Position numbers and translations under genes: made by a program
Assembly: GCF_000735695.2 (NCBI RefSeq)
Contig: NZ_JASZ02000022.1
Span: 1 to 43,152 of the forward strand
Length of the DNA: 43,152 bases
Direction: 5' to 3'
Origin: Kaistella haifensis DSM 19056
Lineage (GTDB): Bacteria > Bacteroidota > Bacteroidia > Flavobacteriales > Weeksellaceae
Part shown: positions 34,324 to 42,827 of the stretch, one piece after another
Layout of the letters: every line of letters starts with the position of its first letter
How positions within the stretch are numbered: the first letter of the stretch is position 1
The notes under the pieces: generated by a model
What the model saw: only the letters and a program-made list of their open reading frames with translations
Databases searched by the model: none
What the model was told of the DNA's origin: nothing

Positions 34324-34548
34324 CTAAAAATAGAAGAATTGTATTTGTATAAGATATTGATACGAAAAACTGTAGAACCTAAACAATGGCACAACGAAAC
34401 CAAAGAGGAAATTTTGGAATCACTTATGAAATTAGAGGAAGACATAAAAAACGGTAGAGTACACGATTATCAAACAGTAATGGAAGATCCAAGAAACCGA
34501 CTGCAAAAATATCGAGATGAAAAACAAAAAAAAAACTCCGCAAAGTGA
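34306..34548 (+). pseudogene. Antitoxin-like ORF, N-terminally degraded
   Basis: An open frame of 80 codons whose only early start is a TTG inside the preceding terminator hairpin, and there is no ATG before residue 41. The C-terminal half, PKQWHNETKEEILESLMKLE then KNGRVHDYQTVMEDPRNRL, resembles the C-terminal toxin-binding tail of small type II antitoxins (W-x-N/D-E-T...EE, then G-x-V-x-x-x-x-x-V-M). No toxin gene follows. It looks like the remnant of a toxin-antitoxin pair or a real small protein with an unusual start. The stop lies inside the pncA terminator. Confidence 0.4.
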
Positions 34549-34559
34549 TTTTGCAGAGT
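34535..34559. terminator. Terminator of pncA (minus strand)
   Basis: Hairpin ACTCCGCAAA / TTTTGCAGAGT with one mismatch; on the minus strand it is followed by eight or more T. It also overlaps the end of the antitoxin-like ORF. Confidence 0.7.
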
Positions 34560-34582
34560 CTATTCTCAATGAATTAAAGTTC

Positions 34583-35188
34583 TTATCCCAAAACAGTTAC
34601 GGAATTTTGTAACATTTCGTACAAAGCATCTTTACCATTGTCGGGTTTCACGTTCACAGCGCGTGTTCCGTTGAAATGCAAACATGTGATATAGCCCAAT
34701 TGGGTGGCGTCCAAACAAGTGAATTTTACACAATAATCAAGCGCTAAACCTACAATTTCTAGTAATTGAATATCGTGATATTTCAAGAAATCGTCCAGAC
34801 CGGTTTTCACAAAATGGTTGTTATCTTGGAAGCCGCTGTAACTATCGACATCGGTGTTTTTTCCTTTCTGAATGATGTGGGTTACCTTGTCGCGGTTAAG
34901 ATCTTTATGAAACTCTGCCCCGAAAGTTCCCTGCACACAGTGGTCTGGCCACATAAACTGTGGTATTCCGTTTAAAATGATGGTTTCACCTACTTTTTTT
35001 CCGTTGTTTGAAGCAAAACTTTTGTGGTTCGCAGGATGCCAATCTTGCGTGAGGACGATTTGGTCGTATTCATTTTCTTCCATCAGAAGGTTGATGTAGG
35101 GGATTATTTCGCTGGCTCCCGGAACCGCAAGTGCGCCGCCTTCACAAAAATCGTTTTGTACATCTACTATTATCAGTGCTTTTTTCAT
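34583..35188 (-). CDS. pncA: Nicotinamidase/pyrazinamidase
   Basis: 201 aa. Isochorismatase-like fold with the nicotinamidase triad: Asp9 (IIVDVQNDFC), a Lys near residue 108 (HIIQKGKN) and Cys153 (LALDYCVKFT). The metal site is Asp49, His51 and His55 (QDWHPANHKS). It turns nicotinamide into nicotinate for NAD salvage. All catalytic residues are present. Monocistronic, with a terminator at 34535-34559. The gene upstream is divergent with 121 bases between. Confidence 0.93.
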   Translation of the reverse strand: MKKALIIVDVQNDFCEGGALAVPGASEIIPYINLLMEENEYDQIVLTQDWHPANHKSFASNNGKKVGETIILNGIPQFMWPDHCVQGTFGAEFHKDLNRDKVTHIIQKGKNTDVDSYSGFQDNNHFVKTGLDDFLKYHDIQLLEIVGLALDYCVKFTCLDATQLGYITCLHFNGTRAVNVKPDNGKDALYEMLQNSVTVLG

Positions 35189-35309
35189 AAGTTAAATTGT
35201 ATTAAAAAAAAATAGAATCGTTTGAGATTTTGGGTAAATTTACAAAATAGAAAGTCAAATTTTTAGCCAAAATCATTAATCAGCCAAATCGGCAAAATAG
35301 AATATTAAA

Positions 35310-35846
35310 ATGGACAATTTAGAACAAAAAAAATATCCGATCGGAACTTTTCAATGGCCGGAAAATATTTCGGATGCAGAGATTGATCTTCACATAGAAA
35401 CGCTGAAATATTTCCCTCAAAAATTAAAAAGATTAATAGAAAACTGGATTGATGATATGCTGGAAACTCAATACAGATCGGGTGGTTGGACGGTTCGGCA
35501 ACTCATCAATCATCTCGCGGATAGCCATATGCAGAGTTTGTCGAGATTCAAATGGGCTTTAACAGAAGAAAATCCGACCATAAAACCTTATGATGAAGCC
35601 AAGTGGGCGGAGTTGCAAGATAGCCGCAGCGAACCGGTGAAATCGGCACTTCTTATTTTGGAAGGTTTGCATTACCGATGGGCGCATTTGCTGAAAACGA
35701 TGACTAATAAGGACTTTAGCAGAAGTTTTTACCATCCGGAACATCAAAAAAGTATGAATCTAAGAGATATGCTTGCATTTTACGCTTGGCATTGCGATCA
35801 TCATTTTGCACATATTGAAAATTTAAAAAAAGAAAAAGGTTGGTAG
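35310..35846 (+). CDS. YfiT/BstA-like bacillithiol S-transferase (DinB fold)
   Basis: 178 aa, four-helix DinB bundle. Starts YPIGTFQWPENISDAEIDLH, a hallmark of the YfiT group. The metal ligands are His68 (QLINHLADSH) and His161/His165 (AWHCDHHFAH), the three-His site reported for YfiT. YfiT of Bacillus is a bacillithiol-S-transferase that detoxifies electrophiles. Assignment to bacillithiol is strengthened by the YtxJ gene two genes downstream. The next gene starts inside this one's last codons (overlap at 35840-35846), so translation is coupled. Confidence 0.85.
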   Translation: MDNLEQKKYPIGTFQWPENISDAEIDLHIETLKYFPQKLKRLIENWIDDMLETQYRSGGWTVRQLINHLADSHMQSLSRFKWALTEENPTIKPYDEAKWAELQDSRSEPVKSALLILEGLHYRWAHLLKTMTNKDFSRSFYHPEHQKSMNLRDMLAFYAWHCDHHFAHIENLKKEKGW

Positions 35847-36304
35847 CCAAGAAATCGATTTTCAATCCGGAAGATTTAGAAGAAATAAAACTGAGAATTT
35901 CCAAAATTAGCCCACAATCTGAGAGAAAATGGGGAAAAATGAATGCTGCGCAAATGTTTCGACATTGCGATAAAATTCTGCAGATCGGCTTTGGTAAAAT
36001 CATTTTGCCCAAAATTTCTCCCGGAATAAAATGGATTGGAATGTTCACGAAATTTGAAATGAAAATTTTCAATAATGGAATTCCGCCAAATATGCCGACT
36101 TTTGCGAAGGTAATTACCACAGAAAACTGTAATTTTGAAAAATCAAAAAGTCAGCTTCTGGGAACACTCGACGATTTTGTTGCAAAAGGATTGAAGAATA
36201 ATTTGCTTTCCGAGCATCCGCTTTTCGGGAAAATGACGCAACAAGATTGGGGTTTTATGGAGTATAAACATCTTCACCATCATTTAAAACAATTTGGAGT
36301 ATGA
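35840..36304 (+). CDS. DUF1569 (DinB-superfamily) protein, TTG start
   Basis: 154 aa. The only in-frame start near the correct fold boundary is TTG at 35840, overlapping the YfiT stop; the first ATG would delete about 32 residues. NAAQMFRHCDKILQIGFGK supplies the first metal-ligand His region. LKNNLLSEHPLFGKMTQQDW and EYKHLHHHLKQFGV give the rest, as in DUF1569. It may be a second thiol-dependent transferase or related hydrolase; no substrate is known. The downstream gene (YtxJ) starts inside its stop (ATGA overlap at 36301-36304). Confidence 0.75.
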   Translation: MVAKKSIFNPEDLEEIKLRISKISPQSERKWGKMNAAQMFRHCDKILQIGFGKIILPKISPGIKWIGMFTKFEMKIFNNGIPPNMPTFAKVITTENCNFEKSKSQLLGTLDDFVAKGLKNNLLSEHPLFGKMTQQDWGFMEYKHLHHHLKQFGV

Positions 36305-36675
36305 GTTTTTTTAATAAAATATTTGGAAGTTCGGAAGAAGAAAAACCATCACCGAAATTTTGGAAATATATTGAATCTGAAGAAGATTTGAAACGTGCAA
36401 TTGCAACTTCTGCAGAAAAAAAAGTGGCTATTTTTAAACATTCCACAAAATGTTTTATCAGCAAAACGGTATTGAAAAACTTCGAAAAAGAAGTTGAAAA
36501 TTCTGATAAAAATGTGGATTATTATTTTCTAGATTTGCTTGCGCACAGGGATTTATCAAATAAAATTGCCGATGATTTGGGAGTAACTCATCAAAGTCCG
36601 CAACTGATCGTTTTGGAAAATGGAGTAGTGGTGAATCATGCTTCTCATCAAAGTATTTCTTTATCCTTAATCTAA
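36301..36675 (+). CDS. ytxJ: Bacillithiol-system redox protein YtxJ (monothiol bacilliredoxin)
   Basis: 124 aa, thioredoxin-like. WKYIESEEDLKRAIATSAEK leads into IFKHSTKCFISK with a single active Cys51. The end HQSPQLIVLENGVVVNHASH contains the cis-Pro loop. This is the YtxJ pattern (KHST-x-C-x-I-S). YtxJ is annotated as part of the bacillithiol system and should reduce bacillithiol mixed disulfides. The start overlaps the previous stop by four bases (ATGA), showing tight coupling. It supports the reading of this group as a bacillithiol detoxification operon. Confidence 0.85.
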   Translation: MSFFNKIFGSSEEEKPSPKFWKYIESEEDLKRAIATSAEKKVAIFKHSTKCFISKTVLKNFEKEVENSDKNVDYYFLDLLAHRDLSNKIADDLGVTHQSPQLIVLENGVVVNHASHQSISLSLI

Positions 36676-36690
36676 ATTTGCATCTTTTAC

Positions 36691-37281
36691 ATGGAAAATA
36701 TCGAAACCTATTTATCCGAAATCTTAGAAATTCCGAGAAATGAAGTTACCCAATGCAGCAGTTTTTATGAAACAAAAAGCGTTGCGAAGAATGAATTTCT
36801 ACTGAAGGACGGTGAGGTATGTAATGCTACTTATTTCGTGGAAAAAGGCTTGCTCAGAATGTATTCCATTGATAAACACGGAAAGGAACACATCATTCAG
36901 TTTGCCCCGGAAAAATGGTTGATTTCGGATAGAAGCTCGCTTTATTTTAATGAAAAATCGAAATATTATATAGAAGCGGTGGAGGAATCAGAAATATTGT
37001 TATTAAAAAACGATTTTTTTAAAAATATGGCTTTGCATTTCCCAAAAACTGCCGAAAAAAACGATTTGCTTTTGCAGAAACATATCCGAAATTTGCAGAA
37101 TCGGGTGAATTCACTTTTGGCGGAAACTGCCGAAGAACGTTATATGAATTTCATTAAAATGTATCCGGATATTTTGCTGCGTGTTCCGCAATGGATGGTG
37201 GCTTCTTATTTGGGAATTACGCCGGAAAGTTTGAGTAGAGTAAGAAAAGAATTGGCGCGGAAGAATTTTCAGCCTTCATAA
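36691..37281 (+). CDS. Crp/Fnr-family transcriptional regulator
   Basis: 196 aa. N-terminal cNMP-binding-like double-stranded beta-helix (KNEFLLKDGEVCNATYFVEK, then GLLRMYSIDKHGKEHIIQF). A dimer helix follows (about 110-140), then a short C-terminal HTH (VPQWMVASYLGITPESLSRV, recognition helix SLSRVRKEL). No CxxC cluster for FNR-type sensing and no clear cyclic-nucleotide pocket, as in many Bacteroidota members. It begins 15 bases after ytxJ on the same strand and may regulate that operon, which is inference. Terminator at 37284-37308. Confidence 0.85.
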   Translation: MENIETYLSEILEIPRNEVTQCSSFYETKSVAKNEFLLKDGEVCNATYFVEKGLLRMYSIDKHGKEHIIQFAPEKWLISDRSSLYFNEKSKYYIEAVEESEILLLKNDFFKNMALHFPKTAEKNDLLLQKHIRNLQNRVNSLLAETAEERYMNFIKMYPDILLRVPQWMVASYLGITPESLSRVRKELARKNFQPS

Positions 37282-37283
37282 AA

Positions 37284-37308
37284 AAAGGAACTCAAATCGA
37301 GTTCCTTT
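37284..37308. terminator. Bidirectional terminator between the Crp/Fnr gene and rpoD
   Basis: Stem AAAGGAACTC / GAGTTCCTTT with a four- to five-base loop and A/T runs on both sides, between convergent genes. Confidence 0.82.
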
Positions 37309-37328
37309 TCCTTTGTTTCTTTTTGAAA

Positions 37329-38195
37329 TTATTTACCTAAATAAGATTTCAAAATCTTACTTCTGGTATTGTGTTTCAAGCGTTTGATTGCTTTTTCTTT
37401 AATCTGACGAACTCTTTCTCTTGTAAGATCGAAAGTTTCACCGATTTCTTCTAAAGTCATTGGATGTTTCCCGTTCAAACCGAAGTATAAACGTACCAAA
37501 TCAGCTTCACGAGGCGTTAAAGTTTGCAACGCTCTTTCGATTTCGATCTGAAGAGATTCCAGCATCAAATCTTTATCCGGACTTGGCGATTCCCCGGACC
37601 GCAAAACGTCATATAAATTGGAATCTTCACCTTCAACCAATGGCGCATCCATCGACAAGTGTCTTCCGGAGTTTTTCATTGATTCTTTGATGTCGTCTTC
37701 GCTCATATCCAAAACTTCCGCCAATTCTTCCGGAGAAGGAGGTCTTTCGTTTTCTTGCTCCAGGTGAGCGTAAGCTTTGTTGATTTTATTGATAGAACCA
37801 ATTTTATTTAAAGGCAATCTTACAATTCTGGATTGTTCTGCCAATGCTTGCAAAATCGATTGGCGAATCCACCAAACGGCATATGAAATAAATTTAAAAC
37901 CTCTGGTTTCATCATATCTTTTAGCAGCTTTCATCAAACCAAGATTCCCTTCGTTGATCAAATCGGGTAGGGAAAGTCCTTGGTTTTGGTATTGTTTCGA
38001 AACAGAAACCACGAAACGTAAGTTGGCTTTAATTAGTTTTTCAAGGGCAACTCTATCGCCAGCGCGAATTTTTTGTGCCAATTCTACTTCTTCATCAGCG
38101 GTGATAAGGTCCACTTTACCAATTTCTTGTAGATACTTGTCGAGTGAAGCGGTTTCTCTGTTGGTAACCTGCTTGGTAATTTTTAATTGTCTCAT
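37329..38195 (-). CDS. rpoD: Primary sigma factor (RpoD/SigA)
   Basis: 288 aa, the short Bacteroidota form lacking the long region 1.1. Region 1.2/2 begins [21 protein letters not shown]. Region 2.3-2.4 is [20 protein letters not shown] (core -10 recognition and melting). Region 3 is [12 protein letters not shown] and region 4.2 is [20 protein letters not shown]. It directs RNA polymerase to housekeeping promoters, here of the TTTG-N19-21-TAnnTTTG type seen throughout this window. Upstream, TATATTTC on the minus strand is a near match to its own -7 consensus. Confidence 0.95.
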   Translation of the reverse strand: MRQLKITKQVTNRETASLDKYLQEIGKVDLITADEEVELAQKIRAGDRVALEKLIKANLRFVVSVSKQYQNQGLSLPDLINEGNLGLMKAAKRYDETRGFKFISYAVWWIRQSILQALAEQSRIVRLPLNKIGSINKINKAYAHLEQENERPPSPEELAEVLDMSEDDIKESMKNSGRHLSMDAPLVEGEDSNLYDVLRSGESPSPDKDLMLESLQIEIERALQTLTPREADLVRLYFGLNGKHPMTLEEIGETFDLTRERVRQIKEKAIKRLKHNTRSKILKSYLGK

Positions 38196-38460
38196 GTATT
38201 AAAACCTGTCCACTTTAGGACTGCAATATATTATACGATGCGAAATATAAAAAGGTTACACTGGTTTTAAATTTCAATTAAATAATTGTGATGTTTCATT
38301 CATATTTAAATGAAAAAATACAAGTTTTTAGTTTTAAATTTCTAATTGCGGTTTGTAATTAATAAATTTGAATAACAACCAAGTATTATGCTGAAAATAT
38401 GAGATTTTATTTATCAAAAATTTATTTTTAATATTTATTTTTGATGAAAAATATAGCATT

Positions 38461-39324
38461 ATGACATTTTCACCTATTATTATAGGAACCATGCGTTGGG
38501 GAATTTGGGGCGCCAATCATTCCCAAAAAGAAGTTCAGAAACTCATTGAAACATCTCTGGAAGAAGGTTTTTCCACTTTTGATCATGCCGATTTATATGG
38601 CGATTATACCACCGAAAAACTTTTTGGCGATGCGTTTTCTCAAATGAAAATCAATAGGGAAGAAGTGCAGTTGATTACTAAATGCGGAATCGAAATGCCT
38701 TGCGAAAATCGAAATTATCAAATCAAATCTTATAATTATTCAAAAGAACATATTTTAAAGTCGGTGGAAAACAGTTTAGTAAATTTGCAAACTGAATATT
38801 TGGATCTTTTGTTGCTGCACCGGCCGTCTCCACTGATGAATCCTCAAGAAATTGGTGAAGCTTTCGAAGAATTAAGAGAAAAAAAATGGGTGAGACATTT
38901 CGGCGTTTCCAATTTTTCCCCTTCGCAGTTTGAATTGATTAATGATGCTTTTCCGTTGGTTACCAATCAGGTAGAAATTTCGATTAATCATACCAACGCT
39001 TTTGATGATGGAACTTTGGATCAATTGATGAGAAAAGGATTGCAACCGATGGCTTGGTCTGTTTTGGGGAACTATTTTTCAAAGGAATCTGAGCAGAACA
39101 GCAGAATAAGATTGGTTTTAGTGGAATTGTGCAAAAAATATAATGCAGATGAAAATCAGTTGCTTTTGGCATTTATTCTCAAACATCCCGCCAAAATTCT
39201 TCCTGTTATCGGTACTTCAAGATGGGAAATGATTAAAAAGTTCAAAGAAAGCCTCGATATTAATTTGGAAAGAGAAGACTGGTTTAAACTGTTGGAAGCT
39301 TCGCAAGGAAAGGAAGTAAATTAA
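38461..39324 (+). CDS. Aldo/keto reductase
   Basis: 287 aa, a TIM-barrel AKR of the YdhF type. Catalytic residues are visible: Asp/Tyr in FDHADLYGDY, Lys in LITKCGIE, and His in LLLLHRPSP. SNFSPSQFELI and the phosphate-binding PVIGTSRWEMI follow the usual order. NADPH-dependent reduction of an aldehyde or ketone is expected; the natural substrate is not known. A candidate -7 TATTTTTG sits at 38436-38443, leaving a short leader. Confidence 0.88.
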   Translation: MTFSPIIIGTMRWGIWGANHSQKEVQKLIETSLEEGFSTFDHADLYGDYTTEKLFGDAFSQMKINREEVQLITKCGIEMPCENRNYQIKSYNYSKEHILKSVENSLVNLQTEYLDLLLLHRPSPLMNPQEIGEAFEELREKKWVRHFGVSNFSPSQFELINDAFPLVTNQVEISINHTNAFDDGTLDQLMRKGLQPMAWSVLGNYFSKESEQNSRIRLVLVELCKKYNADENQLLLAFILKHPAKILPVIGTSRWEMIKKFKESLDINLEREDWFKLLEASQGKEVN

Positions 39325-39341
39325 TATTAATCATAAAAAAG

Positions 39342-39371
39342 TTGTTTTTCTGATTTATAATTGTATCTTGC
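39342..39371 (+). promoter_or_regulatory. Promoter of the RRM protein gene
   Basis: TTG at 39342-39344, a 19-base spacer, then TATCTTGC at 39364-39371 (one mismatch to TAnnTTTG). The start near 39378 gives a T-rich leader of about 85 bases, long for this window. Confidence 0.55.
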
Positions 39372-39462
39372 ACCCGTTTTTATATCCGAAATCAATATTT
39401 GTTCATCCTTTGTTGACTTTCATTTATAATTTCAACAAGTATTAATTTTTTTAATTTTTTTT

Positions 39463-39810
39463 ATGATGAACATTTTTGTTTCAAACATCAATTACTCTAC
39501 AAGAGAAGAGTCATTGCAGGACCTTTTTTCAGAATTTGGCGAAGTATCTTCTGCTAAAATTATCACAGACAGAGAAACCGGTAGATCTAGAGGATTCGGT
39601 TTCGTAGAAATGGGCGACGAAGACGGTAAAAACGCTATCGAAGCTTTAAACGGTAAAGAATTGGATGGTAAAGAACTTAACGTTTCTGAAGCTAAGCCAA
39701 GAGAAGACAAACCAAGAAGAAGTTTCGACAATAACCGTGGAGGCGGTTACGGTGGAGGAAACCGTGGCGGTGGTTACGGTGGAGGAAATCGTGGCGGTTC
39801 AAACTGGTAA
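39463..39810 (+). CDS. RRM-domain RNA-binding protein with glycine-rich tail
   Basis: 115 aa. One RNA-recognition motif: RNP2 IFVSNI near residue 4, RNP1 RGFGFVEM about 44-51, and the ELNVSEAKPRE end of the last strand. A C-terminal Gly/Arg tail (GGGYGGGNRGGG repeated) resembles plant and cyanobacterial cold-inducible RNA-binding proteins. Two adjacent ATG codons allow starts at 39463 or 39466. A long T-rich leader (about 85 bases) precedes the gene, as in cold-shock genes. Its terminator is at 39830-39854. Confidence 0.9.
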   Translation: MMNIFVSNINYSTREESLQDLFSEFGEVSSAKIITDRETGRSRGFGFVEMGDEDGKNAIEALNGKELDGKELNVSEAKPREDKPRRSFDNNRGGGYGGGNRGGGYGGGNRGGSNW

Positions 39811-39829
39811 GATTTTTCTACAAATAATG

Positions 39830-39854
39830 AAGCGGCTTTTTAGCCGCTTTTTTT
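39830..39854 (+). terminator. Terminator downstream of the RRM gene
   Basis: Stem AGCGGCT / AGCCGCT with a TTTT loop, followed by seven T. Confidence 0.82.
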
Positions 39855-39880
39855 ATGGAATTATTTTCGAAAGGGAGAAT

Positions 39881-41656
39881 CTATTTCTTGCGGATTAAAA
39901 TGTACGCGTCACTGAAATAGATATTTTCTGTCCCGAAATTTTCCCTGATAAGATTATCGAAAATGATTTTGATATGATAATTTCCCAGATCGTGTTCCAA
40001 CGTAATTTCCGGAACAGAAAGACGCCCCGTTCTGTTGCTGTGCTTTGCCATCAAGGCTTTTATTTCTGCACTTGCATCCCACTTTTCATTGCTGTTCAAA
40101 GTAATAATTAAAAGTTTTTCTTTTTGCTGGCTGGTGATGGTAAAAATATCCTGGCCAACAGTTAACCCTTCTGTGTCCCGGAAATTGCCAACCCTCGCAA
40201 AAAAATCGTAACCTTGCACAGACCGTAATCTGTTTTCAGCAACAAGTTCGAAATTTTCTCCAAAAGAGTTTTTGGTTTTGTCAACATTCGAAAATGAAGA
40301 CCGGATCTGACTTTGTATTCCGTATAATTCTCCCTTATTAATTTTGCTGGTAATTATCTTTTGATATTTTAAATTCATGTAATTCAAGACGAAATGCGTT
40401 TCATCACGTTTTACCAAAAAGCCGATTTTATTGGAAATTTCATCTGCCACAGTGTCTGAAACTTTTGCAGTGAAATCTATTTTCCCGTTTTTCAGTACCT
40501 TGTTCTGATTCAGGATATTTTTAAGTTCTGTTTTCTGACTCCTTGTCGCGACAGAAAATGTATTCAGATAAGGAAAAACCAGCGAAAATAATCCAAACGC
40601 AAACATGCTGATTGGAACAAATTTAATCGTCGCTCTTTTTGTGAAAATAAAATAGAAAACAACCGACGTCAGCCAAATCGCCAGTAAAAGGACAAAATAT
40701 CTGGGTTCGGTATAGCCGTATTCTAAAATTCTTGTGAAAATAGCGGTAAAAAGTAAAACAAGAAGCGGGATAAGGGTAAAATAAAATATTCTCGAAAATA
40801 CTCTTACCCAAGAAGTCGTAGATTCTTGTTTTAAAGGATGCACCAGAAGTAAAGCCAAAATCCCTACGACTGAATATGCTAAAATTAAATACGAAACCCA
40901 GCCCCTCGGAAGCTCCCAGTTTAAAAGGATTTTAGCAGAATAAAAGTAAAGAATTACCGCATAAATGATTAAGAGCGGAATTAAAATATATTGGGTGAAA
41001 AATTTCAGAATTACAGGATAAGTTTCGTCTTTTTCCAATTGCAGAAGTCCCTTTTCATTAAACAGAAGAAAGATAAAACTGCTGCCGAAAATGGAGAGGA
41101 AATAGAACGTTTCCAGATAATACCGGTCGTTAAAATTGAAATCGAAAAGTTTATCCACTGCCAGAATCGCGAGTTCTACACCGCCTGTTAAAACACCGGT
41201 AAAAATCGCGGTAAGAAATAAATTAATAAATAAATTCTTGTTGTACTGCCAGAAATTCAGCTCTTTCTCTTTTCCGAAAAAAGCAATAAACGATACTAAA
41301 AGATGTGAAAGAATAAAAGTCGGTACAATCAAAAACGCATAACGCTCGGTGAAATATTTTTCTTCTTCGGGAAGAAGAAAATAGAAAAATATTAAGAACA
41401 AAACACCTGAAATCTCCAGTAAAATTTGCTTTCCAATCCGTTGCGAAAGCATTTTCAAAGCAAACATAAGTGAAATTCCGATACAGGAAACCAACGCGAA
41501 TTTTATAAAAACAAAAAAATTAGGATTTGAATTGAAATTGCCGTGAGCAAAGCACATCAGCGAAACTGCTCCAAAAAAAGACATGAGCAGTACCATTGGA
41601 TATTGGCGGATCACAAGACCAGCTTTTCCTGTTATTTCCTTAAATTTATTTAGCAT
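39881..41656 (-). CDS. DUF4153 multi-pass membrane protein
   Basis: 591 aa. About 10-12 hydrophobic helices fill the first two thirds (for example VLLMSFFGAVSLMCFAHG, then SLMFALKMLSQ, FILSHLLVSFIAFFG, LFLTAIFTGVLTGGVELAIL). The last third (about residues 380-591) is soluble and beta-rich. This layout fits DUF4153, whose function is unknown. It follows the BlaI gene by 56 bases on the same strand, perhaps as the last member of a small operon. Confidence 0.75.
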   Translation of the reverse strand: MLNKFKEITGKAGLVIRQYPMVLLMSFFGAVSLMCFAHGNFNSNPNFFVFIKFALVSCIGISLMFALKMLSQRIGKQILLEISGVLFLIFFYFLLPEEEKYFTERYAFLIVPTFILSHLLVSFIAFFGKEKELNFWQYNKNLFINLFLTAIFTGVLTGGVELAILAVDKLFDFNFNDRYYLETFYFLSIFGSSFIFLLFNEKGLLQLEKDETYPVILKFFTQYILIPLLIIYAVILYFYSAKILLNWELPRGWVSYLILAYSVVGILALLLVHPLKQESTTSWVRVFSRIFYFTLIPLLVLLFTAIFTRILEYGYTEPRYFVLLLAIWLTSVVFYFIFTKRATIKFVPISMFAFGLFSLVFPYLNTFSVATRSQKTELKNILNQNKVLKNGKIDFTAKVSDTVADEISNKIGFLVKRDETHFVLNYMNLKYQKIITSKINKGELYGIQSQIRSSFSNVDKTKNSFGENFELVAENRLRSVQGYDFFARVGNFRDTEGLTVGQDIFTITSQQKEKLLIITLNSNEKWDASAEIKALMAKHSNRTGRLSVPEITLEHDLGNYHIKIIFDNLIRENFGTENIYFSDAYILIRKK

Positions 41657-41712
41657 TACGTTAGGGTTAAATTTTACAAAAATGGACTGAAGTAGCGTTA
41701 AGGAGAAAAATT

Positions 41713-42171
41713 TTATTTTTTCTTTTTTTCTTTCTTTTTCTTCTTATCCTTTTTGCCGGTTTTCTTACCCGAAGTTATTTCTTCTACAAAATCACTGATC
41801 GGATTTTCCTGTTCAGGAATTTTGGTCCCGAAAAGATTGGTAAGTTCGGAAGGATTAAGCAGTTTTACATCAACGAGAGTTTTTACCAGTTCGCTTCCGG
41901 AATTTCCGAAATATTGCTCCACAAAAGATTTGGTTCGGTACTCGCGATAGTCTTCAAAAGGGATGGCAACCCGGTATTTAAAGATTCGGCCTTCTTTTTC
42001 TGTGGTTAAAAATTCTTTTTCCACCAAAATTTTTATAAAAGTAGAAACTGTATTTTGGTGAGGTTTCGGTTCGGGATACTGCTCCATTACCTCTTTCATG
42101 TAAGCGGAATTCAGTTTCCAAAGGATGGTCATTAAAAGTTCTTCGGCATGGGTGAGCTGATTTATTTTCAT
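41713..42171 (-). CDS. BlaI/MecI/CopY-family transcriptional regulator
   Basis: 152 aa. N-terminal winged helix INQLTHAEELLMTILWKLN, then HQNTVSTFIKILVEKEFLTT (recognition helix) and FKYRVAIPFEDYREYRTK. A dimerisation helix follows. The C-terminus ends in a run of Lys and Glu (KKDKKKKKEKKKK) from a long A-rich tract, which is unusual. BlaI-type repressors usually sit beside a BlaR1/MecR1 sensor protease; none is here. The PAP2 gene ends four bases before its start, so the two are probably co-transcribed. Confidence 0.85.
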   Translation of the reverse strand: MKINQLTHAEELLMTILWKLNSAYMKEVMEQYPEPKPHQNTVSTFIKILVEKEFLTTEKEGRIFKYRVAIPFEDYREYRTKSFVEQYFGNSGSELVKTLVDVKLLNPSELTNLFGTKIPEQENPISDFVEEITSGKKTGKKDKKKKKEKKKK

Positions 42172-42175
42172 AGTT

Positions 42176-42778
42176 TTAATGCTGAATTTGGATATGGGTA
42201 TAAAGATAAATAAAAGATATGAAACCTGCGATAAGGGCGCCGGAAAGGACTTCTCCTACGGTGTGTCTTTTCAGAATAACTCGGGATATTCCTACAATAA
42301 TCGTTATGAAAAACCATACCATTCCCAATATGGGATTGCTTGAAAAAAATAAAGCTGCAACGAAAAGGTTGAAAGAGGTATGCATGGAACTTTTGATAAA
42401 ATAATTGCTGATCTGCATTACTATAAGTAAAACCATGATAAAAACCATTATAAGATCAGCATTTTTATTAACGGCAAAATCATACAGAAGATATCCGGCA
42501 ATAGCAGCGATAATAAAGAAATAAAGACTTTTTCGTTGTACACGGTTGGAAACGTCCATGTTGGAATACTTCCCTGTCTTCACATTCCAGAAAATCCATA
42601 TTGAAATAGGAAGTGCCGTTAAAAGAAATAAAGGTAAAAAGCGACGAATAGTTTCTTGTACCGAGTAATTTTCATAACTGAAATACAAAAAATACAGGAA
42701 AAGAGAGGTGAGAGGATTGAAGAAATCGGAAATAATTTTCCAAACCTTAGTTTTCGTTGTAGTGGTATTTTTGAACAT
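42176..42778 (-). CDS. PAP2-family membrane phosphatase-like protein
   Basis: 200 aa with about six membrane helices. The PAP2 signature pieces are visible: SSMHTSFNLFVA (motif 2 region) and GISRVILKRHTVGEVLSG (motif 3, with the nucleophile His). Motif 1 (KxxxxxxRP) is not clear, so activity is uncertain. Such proteins remove phosphate from lipid phosphates or undecaprenyl pyrophosphate. It precedes the BlaI gene by four bases, forming a probable PAP2-BlaI-DUF4153 unit. The IS5-type element begins 50 bases upstream. Confidence 0.78.
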   Translation of the reverse strand: MFKNTTTTKTKVWKIISDFFNPLTSLFLYFLYFSYENYSVQETIRRFLPLFLLTALPISIWIFWNVKTGKYSNMDVSNRVQRKSLYFFIIAAIAGYLLYDFAVNKNADLIMVFIMVLLIVMQISNYFIKSSMHTSFNLFVAALFFSSNPILGMVWFFITIIVGISRVILKRHTVGEVLSGALIAGFISFIYLYTHIQIQH

Positions 42779-42827
42779 AAAAATAAATAGTGACTCAAAA
42801 ATAAGTTTTTTTATCTGTTTATAATTA

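Noticed and set aside
35716-36120. Minus-strand ORF of 134 codons opposite YfiT/DUF1569
   Set aside because: Shadow of two well-supported plus-strand genes.
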